Source: Sodalinema lacuna_A
GTDB lineage: Bacteria; Cyanobacteriota; Cyanobacteriia; Cyanobacteriales; Geitlerinemataceae
Reading direction: 5' to 3'
Assembly (NCBI GenBank): GCA_900149785.2
Contig: FSSI02000005.1
Coordinates: forward strand, 62,001 to 126,000
Length of the DNA: 64,000 bases
Shown here in pieces: positions 16,923-24,651 of the stretch; within the stretch, counting starts at the first letter, position 1; the number at the start of each line of letters is the position of its first letter. The notes under the pieces were generated by a model. That model was not told the origin of the DNA. It did no database searches and saw only the letters and a list, made by a program, of their open reading frames with translations. The position numbers and the translations under genes were made by a program.

Positions 16923-18947
16923 ATGCGCCATCCAAATTCAAACGAGTCAAACTCAGACAACACTAACCCATCAACGCCAACGCGTCGCCGGTTGCGCCAA
17001 CTCTCCGTTAGACCGATCCTGGCGGCGATCGCCCTAGGGGGCCTCGTCGGAGGACTCCTCATCCACACGGGAGCGATCAGCTTGAGTCAACATTCCCCAG
17101 CACTCGGAGACCTCAATCGCATCCCCGCCAACCACCCCCAACTCGATCGCCTCGTGGAATTCGGCGATCGCTACGGCTGTCCCATACGCTACGCCGACGG
17201 TTCCCCCATCTTCCGCCGTCCCCTACAACGCCAAGAACTCATCGAGGCCGTTGAAACCTGCGTCGAAGTCCTCGACCAGCAAAATCTCTGGAGTCAGCTA
17301 TCCGACGCCGAATCTGAACTCCTCGAAACCCTCGATCGCGAATTCGGCATCTTCAACCTGCTCGCTAGCGGTGACGCCGCAGACGACGGTTCCTCCATAC
17401 GAGAGTCGAATCCGGCAGGTCCTGAACCTTCCCTCTCAACCCTGCAAAATGCCCCCGCTCAATACGAAGCTGGGAGCGCTCGCGATCGGGGCGCTCCGAC
17501 CTATCCACCTGGCTATAACCGGGAAGAATACAACCCCATCGCCGAAAATCGCTTCCTCTCGGCTCGCAGTAACCCCCTGTCCACCTTCTCCATCGACGTG
17601 GACGGTGCAGCCTACAGTAACGTGCGCCGCTTCCTACGCAACGGCCAGCGTCCTCCTGTCGATGCGGTGCGGATTGAAGAACTGATCAATTATTTCAGTT
17701 ACGACTATCCCGAACCCGACGGTGACGAGCCGTTCTCCCTCATCACCGAAGTCTCAGTCGCCCCCTGGAACCCACAGCACCAGCTTGTCCACATCGGCTT
17801 ACAAGGTCAGTCCATCCCCAGCGATGACTTGCCCCCCGCCAATTTGGTCTTCCTTCTCGATGTGTCCGGTTCGATGAACTCTCCTGATAAGCTGCCCCTG
17901 CTCAAATCGGCGTTTAGTCTGTTGGTCAACGAACTCGACGAAGACGATACCGTGAGCATTGTCGTCTATGCTGGGGCGGCGGGAGTCGTCCTAGAACCCA
18001 CGCCGGGGAACGAAAACGATGCCATTCTCGATGCGATCGCCCAACTCGAAGCAGGAGGCTCTACCGCCGGCGGTGAAGGTGTTCAACTGGCCTATCAACT
18101 GGCCCGAGAGCAGTTTATCGAAGACGGCAATAACCGCGTGATCCTGGCCACCGACGGCGATTTCAATGTCGGAACCTCTAGTGAGGCGGGACTGGTGCGC
18201 CTGATTGAACAGGAGCGAGACAACGATATTTTCCTAACGGTGCTTGGCTTCGGCACGGGGAATTTGCAAGATGCCAAAATGGAGCAGTTGGCGAACCATG
18301 GCAACGGCAACTATGCCTACATTGACAGTTTGATGGAGGCTCGCAAGGTCCTCGTCAATGAAATGGGGGCAACGCTGCTGACGCTGGCCAAAGACGTAAA
18401 ACTTCAGGTGGAATTCAATCCGGCTAAAGTCCAGGCCTACCGACTCATCGGTTATGAAAACCGCTTGCTGGCCGATGAAGATTTTAATGACGACAGCCAA
18501 GACGCGGGGGAACTGGGGGCGGGACATTCGGTGACAGCGCTCTATGAGGTGATTCCGGTGGGAGTGGAGTCGGAGGTGGAACTGCCCGAGGTGGATGAGT
18601 TGCGCTATCAAACGTCAGCGGATGGGGAAAATCTGGATCTCGATGCTGAGACGGCGGAGGAGATGATGCTGGTGAAGCTGCGGTATAAAGACCCTACTGC
18701 TGATACATCGCAACGGATCGATCGCCCGGTTCGCGATCGCCCGGTGTCCCTCAGCCAAACCTCCGACGACTTCCGCTTTGCGGCGGCGGTAGCGGCGTTT
18801 GGACTGTGGCTACGGGAGTCGGAGTTTCGCGGTCAAAGCGATTTGACTCTGGCGCGAGAACTGGCCCAGGACGCTCTAGGCGGCGATCGCCACGGCTACC
18901 GGGCAGAGTTTCTAGAACTCCTAGAACTGGCGCGGGTCGCCGACTAG
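16923..18947 (+). CDS. YfbK-like von Willebrand factor type A (vWA) domain protein
   Basis: A 674-residue protein. An N-terminal arginine-rich stretch precedes one membrane helix (about 33-52, ILAAIALGGLVGGLLIHTGA). An extracytoplasmic region of about 60-150 (LDRLVEFGDRYGCP, LVEAVETCVEVLDQ-like) resembles the SLH-like segment of cyanobacterial surface proteins. The vWF_A N-terminal domain follows (SARSNPLSTFSIDVDGAAYS, about 212-231), then the vWA domain with MIDAS DVSGSM (about 313-318) and the threonine/aspartate partners TAGGEGVQLAY and ATDGDFNVG. A C-terminal DUF3520-like domain ends QDALGGDRHGYRAEFLELLE. The ATG has GAGG 9 nt upstream. The family is linked to cell-surface or stress roles, but its function is unknown. 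Confidence 0.85.
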   Translation: MRHPNSNESNSDNTNPSTPTRRRLRQLSVRPILAAIALGGLVGGLLIHTGAISLSQHSPALGDLNRIPANHPQLDRLVEFGDRYGCPIRYADGSPIFRRPLQRQELIEAVETCVEVLDQQNLWSQLSDAESELLETLDREFGIFNLLASGDAADDGSSIRESNPAGPEPSLSTLQNAPAQYEAGSARDRGAPTYPPGYNREEYNPIAENRFLSARSNPLSTFSIDVDGAAYSNVRRFLRNGQRPPVDAVRIEELINYFSYDYPEPDGDEPFSLITEVSVAPWNPQHQLVHIGLQGQSIPSDDLPPANLVFLLDVSGSMNSPDKLPLLKSAFSLLVNELDEDDTVSIVVYAGAAGVVLEPTPGNENDAILDAIAQLEAGGSTAGGEGVQLAYQLAREQFIEDGNNRVILATDGDFNVGTSSEAGLVRLIEQERDNDIFLTVLGFGTGNLQDAKMEQLANHGNGNYAYIDSLMEARKVLVNEMGATLLTLAKDVKLQVEFNPAKVQAYRLIGYENRLLADEDFNDDSQDAGELGAGHSVTALYEVIPVGVESEVELPEVDELRYQTSADGENLDLDAETAEEMMLVKLRYKDPTADTSQRIDRPVRDRPVSLSQTSDDFRFAAAVAAFGLWLRESEFRGQSDLTLARELAQDALGGDRHGYRAEFLELLELARVAD

Positions 18948-19033
18948 GTGAGGTTTGGGGCGGATCGAGGCGGCTTCCTATAATTGGGATAGTTTGCCGC
19001 GATCGCCCCTTCTAAACCACCGGAGAAAAAGCT

Positions 19034-19387
19034 ATGAAGATCATTCTGCCTCGCGAACTCGAAGAGATTGTTCAACATCACTTAGAAAACGGACGTTATT
19101 CGTCTGCGGTTGAGGTTGTGCGTGCTGCTTTGGTTCTCCTTGAAGACCAAGAACTTGAAGACGAAGAACACTGCGATCGCCGTGAAGAGAGTGATGAGGA
19201 AGCGGCGATCGAGCAACACCAGACAACGACGGACCAACCTGACCCGCAGGCTTTGCTGAAGTGGTTTGAGGAGGTTGATCGCTTGGGTCGTTCCGAACAT
19301 CGAGAGACTCAGCCTGTCAAAGCAAGCAAGTCAGAAATTGAAGAGATAATTGTTGAAAAATATCGCAAACAGGGACTAGAACTGTGA
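19034..19387 (+). CDS. ParD-like ribbon-helix-helix antitoxin (extended)
   Basis: A 117-residue protein. The first ~40 residues (KIILPRELEEIVQHHLENGR followed by YSSAVEVVRAALVLLEDQ) match a ParD/CopG-type ribbon-helix-helix DNA-binding antitoxin: beta-strand, helix, YSSxxEVVRxAL. The remaining ~75 residues are acidic and Gln-rich, longer than in most ParD proteins, and end SEIEEIIVEKYRKQGLEL. This tail is the likely toxin-binding part. A Shine-Dalgarno (GGAG, about 19022) precedes the ATG. The stop overlaps the PIN toxin start by 4 nt (GTGA), showing translational coupling. The pair is expected to autorepress its promoter. Confidence 0.8.
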   Translation: MKIILPRELEEIVQHHLENGRYSSAVEVVRAALVLLEDQELEDEEHCDRREESDEEAAIEQHQTTTDQPDPQALLKWFEEVDRLGRSEHRETQPVKASKSEIEEIIVEKYRKQGLEL

Positions 19388-19806
19388 TTCTTTGCGATAC
19401 AAGCGTACTGCTCTGCCTAGTGGATCGCAACCAGCCCCGCCATGATGCGTACCGGAAAATCTTCCTACAACGCCAACAACCTCTGATTACAACCTGGCCC
19501 TGTTTAAGTGAAGCGATGTATCTTGCCTTGCATCGCAGGGGTTGGACAATGCAGAAACAACTGGGCGACCTACTACTTAGCGGTTGGCTCGTTACCTATG
19601 AGATAGACCCTGATCTCATCCCGAGACTCCTGGAATTGATGGAACAGTATCGCGATCGCCCGATGGACTTTGCCGATGCCAGCCTCGTCCTTTTGGCAGA
19701 ACAAACCGGCTACCGCCAAATTTTAACCCTAGATTCAGACTTTTTCTTCTACCGCATTCATGGCCACGAGAGTTTTGAGGTGTTGCCCGGTGAAGGGCAA
19801 TCCTAG
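19384..19806 (+). CDS. PIN-domain toxin ribonuclease (VapC-like)
   Basis: A 140-residue PIN-domain protein starting at GTG and overlapping the antitoxin stop. The acidic active-site set is visible: first Asp in ILCDTSVLLCLVDRN (about 5), Glu in CLSEAMYLALHRRGW (about 41), Asp in RPMDFADASLVLLAEQTGY (about 98-102) and the last Asp in ILTLDSDFFFYR (about 119-121). PIN toxins cleave tRNA or mRNA. Partnering a PIN toxin with a ParD-type rather than VapB-type antitoxin is a mixed arrangement. A solo TnpB element begins about 70-120 bp downstream. Confidence 0.85.
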   Translation: MILCDTSVLLCLVDRNQPRHDAYRKIFLQRQQPLITTWPCLSEAMYLALHRRGWTMQKQLGDLLLSGWLVTYEIDPDLIPRLLELMEQYRDRPMDFADASLVLLAEQTGYRQILTLDSDFFFYRIHGHESFEVLPGEGQS

Positions 19807-19927
19807 AATCACCGCTGGCCAACGGACGGCTTATCTACCCCCGGGAGAAGACTCACGTTGTAATCTCTGATTCAACCTAGGTTGAGATGAATCGTGGGAA
19901 CAATCGTGGTATGATCATGCCAGATAA

Positions 19928-21148
19928 ATGAGCCTACCCATGCTGGTATTTGAAGCAAAACTGAGCGGGACGGACGAGCAGTACAAAAGGTTAGATGAAG
20001 CCATTCGTACGGCTCGGTTTGTTCGTAACAGTTGCCTGAGATACTGGATGGATAATAAGGGAGAAAAAGTTGGACGATATCAACTCAACATCTACTGTGC
20101 CGTTCTGGCTAAGGAGTTCCCTTGGGCAAGAAAGCTTAATTCAATGGCTCGTCAAGCGTCTGCCGAACGAGCTTGGGCAGCCATAGCTCGCTTCTACGAG
20201 AACTGCAAGAAAAAGATTCCCGGCAAAAAAGGGTTCCCTAAATTCAAGAAGTATAAGACTCGCGATTCAGTCGAGTACAAAACCTCAGGCTGGAAGCTGT
20301 CAGAGGATAGGAGAACAATTACCTTCACCGACGGATTCCAGGCGGGAAGCTTCAAGATGTGGGGGAATCGTGACTTGCATTTCTACCAGTTAAAGCAGAT
20401 TAAACGGGTCAGAGTTGTCCGTCGCGCTGATGGATACTACGTTCAGTTTTGTATCGACCAAGAGCGCCTGGAGAAACGAGAACCTACCCGAACAGTTATC
20501 GGCTTAGATGTTGGCTTGAATCATTTCTACACTGACTCAGACGGTCAGACGGTGGAAAATCCTAGACACCTAAGAAAGTCTGAGAAAGCGCTTAAGCGCC
20601 TTCAACGTCGATTCTCTAAAACCCAGAAAGGGTCTAAGAATCGACAGAAAGCTAGAAATCGATTAGCGAGAAAGCATCTCAAGGTAAGTCGGCAGCGTAA
20701 AGACTTTGCGGTAAAAACGGCATTGTGCGTAGTCCGGTCTAACGACTTGGTCGCCTATGAGGACTTGAGGGTGCAAAATATGGTGAAGAACCATAACCTC
20801 GCTAAATCTATTTCAGATGCGGCTTGGTCAACCTTCCGTCAATGGCTAGAGTATTTTGGCAAAGTGTTTGGGGTGGTAACAGTTGCTGTTTCTCCCCAGT
20901 ATACGAGCCAAAACTGCTCCAACTGTGGAGAGAAGGTCAAGAAATCTCTGTCAACAAGAACCCACCGCTGTCCTCATTGTGGATTTGTTGCTGATAGAGA
21001 CCATAATGCAGCTATCAACATCCTTAAACTAGGATTAAGTACCGTAGGGCATACGGGAACTCACGCCTCTGGAGATATCAACCTCTGCCTTGGTGGGGAA
21101 ACTCCTCAAGGTAAGTCGAGTCGTGGAAAGAGGAAACCTCATCAGTAA
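19928..21148 (+). CDS. tnpB: TnpB RNA-guided endonuclease
   Basis: A 406-residue TnpB with all catalytic parts intact: N-terminal wedge/REC region (QYKRLDEAIRTARFVRNSCL), RuvC-I Asp in VIGLDVGLNHFYTDSDG (about 192), RuvC-II Glu in VAYEDLRVQNMVKNH (about 277), a CxxC...CxxC zinc finger (CSNCG and CPHCG, about 331-352) and RuvC-III Asp in DRDHNAAINILKLG (about 358). TnpB uses a right-end-derived omegaRNA to cut DNA next to a TAM. The second ATG at 19940 (MLVFEAKLSG) is at least as good a start, as it matches usual TnpB N-termini. No TnpA is nearby, so movement would need help in trans. Confidence 0.93.
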   Translation: MSLPMLVFEAKLSGTDEQYKRLDEAIRTARFVRNSCLRYWMDNKGEKVGRYQLNIYCAVLAKEFPWARKLNSMARQASAERAWAAIARFYENCKKKIPGKKGFPKFKKYKTRDSVEYKTSGWKLSEDRRTITFTDGFQAGSFKMWGNRDLHFYQLKQIKRVRVVRRADGYYVQFCIDQERLEKREPTRTVIGLDVGLNHFYTDSDGQTVENPRHLRKSEKALKRLQRRFSKTQKGSKNRQKARNRLARKHLKVSRQRKDFAVKTALCVVRSNDLVAYEDLRVQNMVKNHNLAKSISDAAWSTFRQWLEYFGKVFGVVTVAVSPQYTSQNCSNCGEKVKKSLSTRTHRCPHCGFVADRDHNAAINILKLGLSTVGHTGTHASGDINLCLGGETPQGKSSRGKRKPHQ

Positions 21149-21199
21149 TGGTGGGAATCCCACACTATATTCTTTGAATTAGTGTGGGAGGATGTCAAA
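21100..21199 (+). ncRNA. Putative omegaRNA 3' part / right-end hairpin of the TnpB element
   Basis: Immediately after the tnpB stop (21146-21148), TCCCACACTA (21158-21167) pairs perfectly with TAGTGTGGGA (21180-21189) around a 12-nt loop, and GGATGTCAAA follows. In this family the omegaRNA spans the end of tnpB and the right end, and the bases just outside the element act as guide. The 5' boundary given is arbitrary. Confidence 0.5.
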
Positions 21200-21249
21200 A
21201 TCGAGAGTTAGAGCAGTTCCGTGAGACTCTGCGGCCAAGAACGAATCTT

Positions 21250-21765
21250 ATGACGTCAACGAAAAAACAGCCCCAGCGGCGCTTAGCAACAGTATTAGAA
21301 GCAATTTTGTATCTGAAAGGACAGGCCCTATCCCTGAGCCAGTTGGCCGATTGTGCTGGCTGCGATCGCCCGCACGTGCAAGAAGCCCTGTTAGAGTTAA
21401 TGGATGATTACGCCCGACGAGATAGCGCCCTGGAAATCGTAGAACTCAAGGGTCAATATAGCCTACAACTGCGCGAAAGTTTCCAGGATGTCATGTTCGC
21501 GATCGTTCCAGCAGAACTGGGGGTCGGCGCTCAACGCACCCTAGCGGCGATCGCCATCAAACAACCCCTCCGACTCTCGGAACTGGTAGACTTACGGGGA
21601 TCTGGGGCTTATCAACAAGTGAAAGACCTCGTAGAACTGGGGTTAGTCCGCCGCCGCAAATCCGCCGATGGCCGCTCCTATGAACTGCGGCTGACGGATA
21701 AATTTCACCAGTATTTTCAACTGCAAGGAAGCGTGCGATCGCTCGATCTCATCGCCAAGGGGTAG
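21250..21765 (+). CDS. scpB: Segregation and condensation protein ScpB
   Basis: A 171-residue ScpB, the kleisin-associated subunit of the SMC-ScpA-ScpB condensin acting in chromosome segregation. Two winged-helix domains are visible: RRLATVLEAILYLKGQALSL with SLSQLADCAGCDRPHVQEAL at the N-terminus, and AELGVGAQRTLAAIAIKQPL followed by ELVDLRGSGAYQQVKDLVEL and GLVRRRKSADGRSYELRLTD in the second half. I chose the ATG at 21250. An open frame extends upstream to 21184, but that start lies inside the right-end hairpin of the TnpB element and adds 22 residues unlike ScpB. scpA is not in the window. The mobile element lies directly in the 5' region. Confidence 0.9.
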   Translation: MTSTKKQPQRRLATVLEAILYLKGQALSLSQLADCAGCDRPHVQEALLELMDDYARRDSALEIVELKGQYSLQLRESFQDVMFAIVPAELGVGAQRTLAAIAIKQPLRLSELVDLRGSGAYQQVKDLVELGLVRRRKSADGRSYELRLTDKFHQYFQLQGSVRSLDLIAKG

Positions 21766-21862
21766 AGCGATGGCCTACACTAGAGGGTACAGGTCCATGG
21801 TTTGATCCAAGTTTGCTCTAAGGTTCATCCACTGTTGATCCACCGACGTAACTGAGACGCTC

Positions 21863-22213
21863 ATGGTTTTCGACCCCGAAATTTTTGCTCAGATGAAAGA
21901 AACTGAGGACGTTAGTAACCAGCTTCTGGATTATCTTCAACACCAGTCCCCGGATATTCTGGCACGGGTTGCCAAGTCGGCGAGTCCAGAAATCAAGGAC
22001 ATCATCTCTCGCAATGTACAAGGACTCGTCGGCGTGCTTCCTTCAGAAGAGTTCAACGTCCATATCTCCACAGACCGCGAAAATATGGCCGGAATGCTCG
22101 CTTCGGCGATGATGACCGGCTATTTCCTACGCCAAATGGAACAACGTATGGAACTCGATCATCAAGTGTCTCAAGTTGACAGCCCAGATCCCGAGGGCCG
22201 TCGCCGAGATTAA
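21863..22213 (+). CDS. DUF760 family protein
   Basis: A 116-residue protein of the DUF760 family found in cyanobacteria and plastid-bearing plants. The typical core is the segment MAGMLASAMMTGYFLRQMEQ (about 75-94), preceded by QLLDYLQHQSPDILARVAKS and GLVGVLPSEEFNVHISTDRE. It is helical and soluble, with no signal peptide; the function is unknown (a plant relative has been linked to protein turnover signalling). Its TAA stop overlaps the stop of the convergent Deg protease gene by 4 nt, so the two transcripts must overlap. Confidence 0.85.
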   Translation: MVFDPEIFAQMKETEDVSNQLLDYLQHQSPDILARVAKSASPEIKDIISRNVQGLVGVLPSEEFNVHISTDRENMAGMLASAMMTGYFLRQMEQRMELDHQVSQVDSPDPEGRRRD

Positions 22214-23493
22214 CCGAATCCTGGTTGACGAGACATGGCTTGAGGACGCACTGAGATCACCCGCAGATCCCCATTGCGAAGTACCTCGATCGCCAGCCGT
22301 TGCCCCACCTGCGCCCGTTCAACAGCCGCCTGGACATCGATCGCTGTCGCCACCGTTTGTCCGTCGATGCGTTCAATCATATCCCCAACTTGAAGTCCTG
22401 AACGGGCCGCCGGGGAGTCGGCTTGAACCCCCACGATGAGAACCCCCTGCTCTTGAGTCAGGTTGAGGTCAATCTGGGGGTTTCGTGCGAAATCGTCTCG
22501 CATTTCTGGGGTTAAGTCCAACATTTCAATGCCGAGAAAGGGATGTTGGGCCTCTCCCGTGGCGAAAAGTTGTTCAGCAATGCGTTGAGCGGTTTCGATG
22601 GGGATAGCAAACCCCAACCCCTGAGCGTTGGCCCGAATGGCGGTGTTGACACCAATCACTTCACCGCGATCGTTGAGTAATGGCCCCCCGGAGTTACCGG
22701 GATTGATGGCCGCGTCGGTTTGAATAAAGCGAACTCGTTTATCACTAATCCCCACCTGGGCGCTCGATCGCCCAGTAGCACTAATAATTCCCACCGTCAC
22801 GGTATTATCTAATCCGAGGGGGTTGCCAATGGCAATGGCCCATTGTCCGGCCACTAAGCCTTCCGAGGAGCCGAGCGTCGCTGTCGGTAGGCCGGTCGCG
22901 GCGATGGTCACAACAGCTACATCCGTTAAGACATCGCGGCCGATGACCCGTCCCTCGAATTTTCGTCCATCTCGTAACGTCACCTCCACCACATCGGTGC
23001 CTTCAACGACATGAGCATTGGTGAGAATTTGCCCGTCGGAGGACAAAATAAAGCCCGAACCGGTGCCGCGTTCAGTCCGTTCTGACGGTTGTGGGGCGTC
23101 TGGACCGAAAAAGCGGCGAAACAGATGCTCTGGGACTGAGTCAGGAAGCGGTGAGCGAACGCGACGGGTGGCGTCGATGCGCACCACGGCCGGCCCCACT
23201 TGCTCAGCGGCTCGGGCGATAAAGTTAGGATTGCCGTTTAATTGGCCGTTTAATTGACGATCGCTCTCCTCAGTAGAAGAGTCAGTAGAAGAGTCAGTAG
23301 AAGAGTCAGTAGACGGCTCGACTTGCCATCGACTTGGCTGTAAGACCACTGGATCTAAGGTTAAGTCTGAGGCTGGAGTGGATGAGTCCGGGGGGGTTCT
23401 GCTCGTCTGACGACTGACCAGACCACCGATTCCTCCGCCAAGCAGCAACAAGAGGACATAGAGGCCCAATTGTCTCCCGGAAAGCTTCATCAT
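22210..23493 (-). CDS. HtrA/Deg-type periplasmic serine protease with one PDZ domain
   Basis: A 427-residue protein of the HhoA/HhoB/HtrA family, which degrades or refolds damaged proteins in the periplasm or lumen. It has an N-terminal membrane anchor/signal (LGLYVLLLLLGGGIGGLVSR), a Ser/Thr/Asp linker built from a 12-bp tandem repeat (STDSSTDSSTDSSTEES) and a trypsin-like domain. The triad is His in ILTNAHVVEG, Asp in DVLTDVAVVTI and Ser in NPGNSGGPLL. A single PDZ domain carries SGLQVGDMIERIDGQTVATA. I use the ATG at 23493. An open frame continues upstream to 23526 (adding 11 residues), and 23490 is also possible. It is divergent from the DUF3153 gene. Confidence 0.92.
   Translation of the reverse strand: MMKLSGRQLGLYVLLLLLGGGIGGLVSRQTSRTPPDSSTPASDLTLDPVVLQPSRWQVEPSTDSSTDSSTDSSTEESDRQLNGQLNGNPNFIARAAEQVGPAVVRIDATRRVRSPLPDSVPEHLFRRFFGPDAPQPSERTERGTGSGFILSSDGQILTNAHVVEGTDVVEVTLRDGRKFEGRVIGRDVLTDVAVVTIAATGLPTATLGSSEGLVAGQWAIAIGNPLGLDNTVTVGIISATGRSSAQVGISDKRVRFIQTDAAINPGNSGGPLLNDRGEVIGVNTAIRANAQGLGFAIPIETAQRIAEQLFATGEAQHPFLGIEMLDLTPEMRDDFARNPQIDLNLTQEQGVLIVGVQADSPAARSGLQVGDMIERIDGQTVATAIDVQAAVERAQVGQRLAIEVLRNGDLRVISVRPQAMSRQPGFG
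23230..23308. repeat. In-frame 12-bp tandem repeats in the Deg protease linker
   Basis: Three GTAGAAGAGTCA units (23273-23308) encode the repeated DSST linker. Just beside them, two units of about 12 bp around CCGTTTAATTGG (23233-23256) encode the repeated QLNG. Both have a 12-bp period, so the frame is kept. Linker length probably varies between strains. Confidence 0.85.
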
Positions 23494-23624
23494 AGTACTA
23501 AGGTATTGACACTTAAAAATGAACAAAAAACAATAGAAAAACCGTCTCGGGGTAAGGGCTTGCGTCGTTACAATCGTCCTATTTACTCTGGCGAAGTTAG
23601 GGTGTTAATATCCTGATCTCCATT

Positions 23625-24650
23625 TTGGCATTTTCAGTTCGCCTTTGGCAAAGATTGCCCCAGGGAATGGGGCGAAATCTGGACTCAACTCCTTGGGCTT
23701 GCTCGCTGAAGGGCTTAAAATCAAGGAAACTACTCCTGTCGAGGTCCGTGAATTTTGTGAAGTCTGTTCTTACTCCAGTTTACGCGGCGATCGCAGCCCC
23801 TTGGGTCTCTATTTGGGGCCGACTGCGGCGATCGCCTCTGTTACTCGTCGTTGCCCTAACCACTGTACTCCTGTCGGGATGTGTCCGCTACGATGTGGGG
23901 ATTCACTTCGACAGCCAAACCCACGGCGAGATTGTCCAGGATATTACCCTATCGCAACGATTCGTCAATCTTAGTAGCAGCACCGTCGATCGCTGGACTC
24001 AAAGCCTGAAACAGCGGGCGCGATCGCTGCAAGGCTATACCCAACAGGTTGGCGATCGTCGCTGGCGTGTCGTCATCCCCTTCAATAATGGAGATGACCT
24101 CGTTGAGAAGTTCGAGAGTTTCTTTAACCCCGTTGAACAGAATGGCCTCACCCCGGAACAAGCGGGAGAGATTCCTGAACTCGAAACCCATCTGAGCCTA
24201 AATCAGAAAAACTTGATCTTCGCCATCGCTAACCATCTCAGTTTAGATGTAGATTTGCGGGCCTTGGGAGTCTTATCGAGTGAGGGGAATGTCCTGATTA
24301 GTCCCACAGGACTCGTTGATGTCAGTTTCCGCCTCATCACCCCCTGGGGAGCCAGCCTTAGTTCATTTGATGGCAAGACCGCACCGACGTTAGAAGATAA
24401 CACCCTGATTTGGCCCCTAGAACCGGGGGAAACTCAGCACCTAGAGGCAGATTTCTGGGTTCCTAGCCCCATTGGTATCGGGGCTGTGCTGATTATTGTT
24501 CTGGTGGCGATCGCCTCCTATATCAAAGAAACACTCCTACCGGCCTTAGGCATTGGCCGCCGCCCCCGACCAGCCAAACCGGCCGCCAATTTAGCAGATA
24601 CGCCCTCAGACACGCCCTCAGACACGCCCTCAGAAACCCCAACTCCCTAG
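23625..24650 (+). CDS. DUF3153 family lipoprotein
   Basis: A cyanobacterial DUF3153 protein. A hydrophobic signal (RSPLLLVVALTTVLLSGC) with lipobox LLSGC is followed by CVRYDVGIHFDSQTHGEIVQ, typical of the family, then a beta-rich domain (DRRWRVVIPFNNGDDLVEKF). A C-terminal membrane helix (GIGAVLIIVLVAIASYIKET) precedes a Pro/Thr/Asp-rich tail made by a 12-bp repeat. The function is unknown. The start is uncertain: the frame opens with a TTG at 23625, but that puts ~80 residues before the lipobox. A GTG at 23748 gives a more usual signal peptide and may be the true start. Confidence 0.8.
   Translation: MAFSVRLWQRLPQGMGRNLDSTPWACSLKGLKSRKLLLSRSVNFVKSVLTPVYAAIAAPWVSIWGRLRRSPLLLVVALTTVLLSGCVRYDVGIHFDSQTHGEIVQDITLSQRFVNLSSSTVDRWTQSLKQRARSLQGYTQQVGDRRWRVVIPFNNGDDLVEKFESFFNPVEQNGLTPEQAGEIPELETHLSLNQKNLIFAIANHLSLDVDLRALGVLSSEGNVLISPTGLVDVSFRLITPWGASLSSFDGKTAPTLEDNTLIWPLEPGETQHLEADFWVPSPIGIGAVLIIVLVAIASYIKETLLPALGIGRRPRPAKPAANLADTPSDTPSDTPSETPTP
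24597..24632. repeat. In-frame 12-bp tandem repeat at the DUF3153 C-terminus
   Basis: Three units (GATACGCCCTCA once, GACACGCCCTCA twice) encode a repeated DTPS tail. The period equals that of the repeats in the divergent Deg gene and at 29437. Confidence 0.85.
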
Positions 24651-24651
24651 A

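Larger units (their letters stand above)
19872..21199 (+). mobile_element. Solo TnpB insertion element (IS200/IS605 superfamily, IS1341-type); ends approximate
   Basis: The element carries an intact tnpB but no tnpA transposase. I set the left limit at the palindrome TCAACCTAGGTTGA (19872-19885), a plausible subterminal LE structure. I set the right limit just after the RE-type hairpin and TCAAA (21158-21199), because IS605-type right ends usually stop shortly after a hairpin with a TCA-type tail. Both limits are estimates. The element sits between the toxin-antitoxin pair and scpB, with no target-site duplication expected for this superfamily. Confidence 0.6.

Noticed and set aside
21184..21249. 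22-residue N-terminal extension of ScpB
   Set aside because: It begins inside the right-end hairpin of the TnpB element and does not look like ScpB; the ATG at 21250 gives the normal N-terminus.
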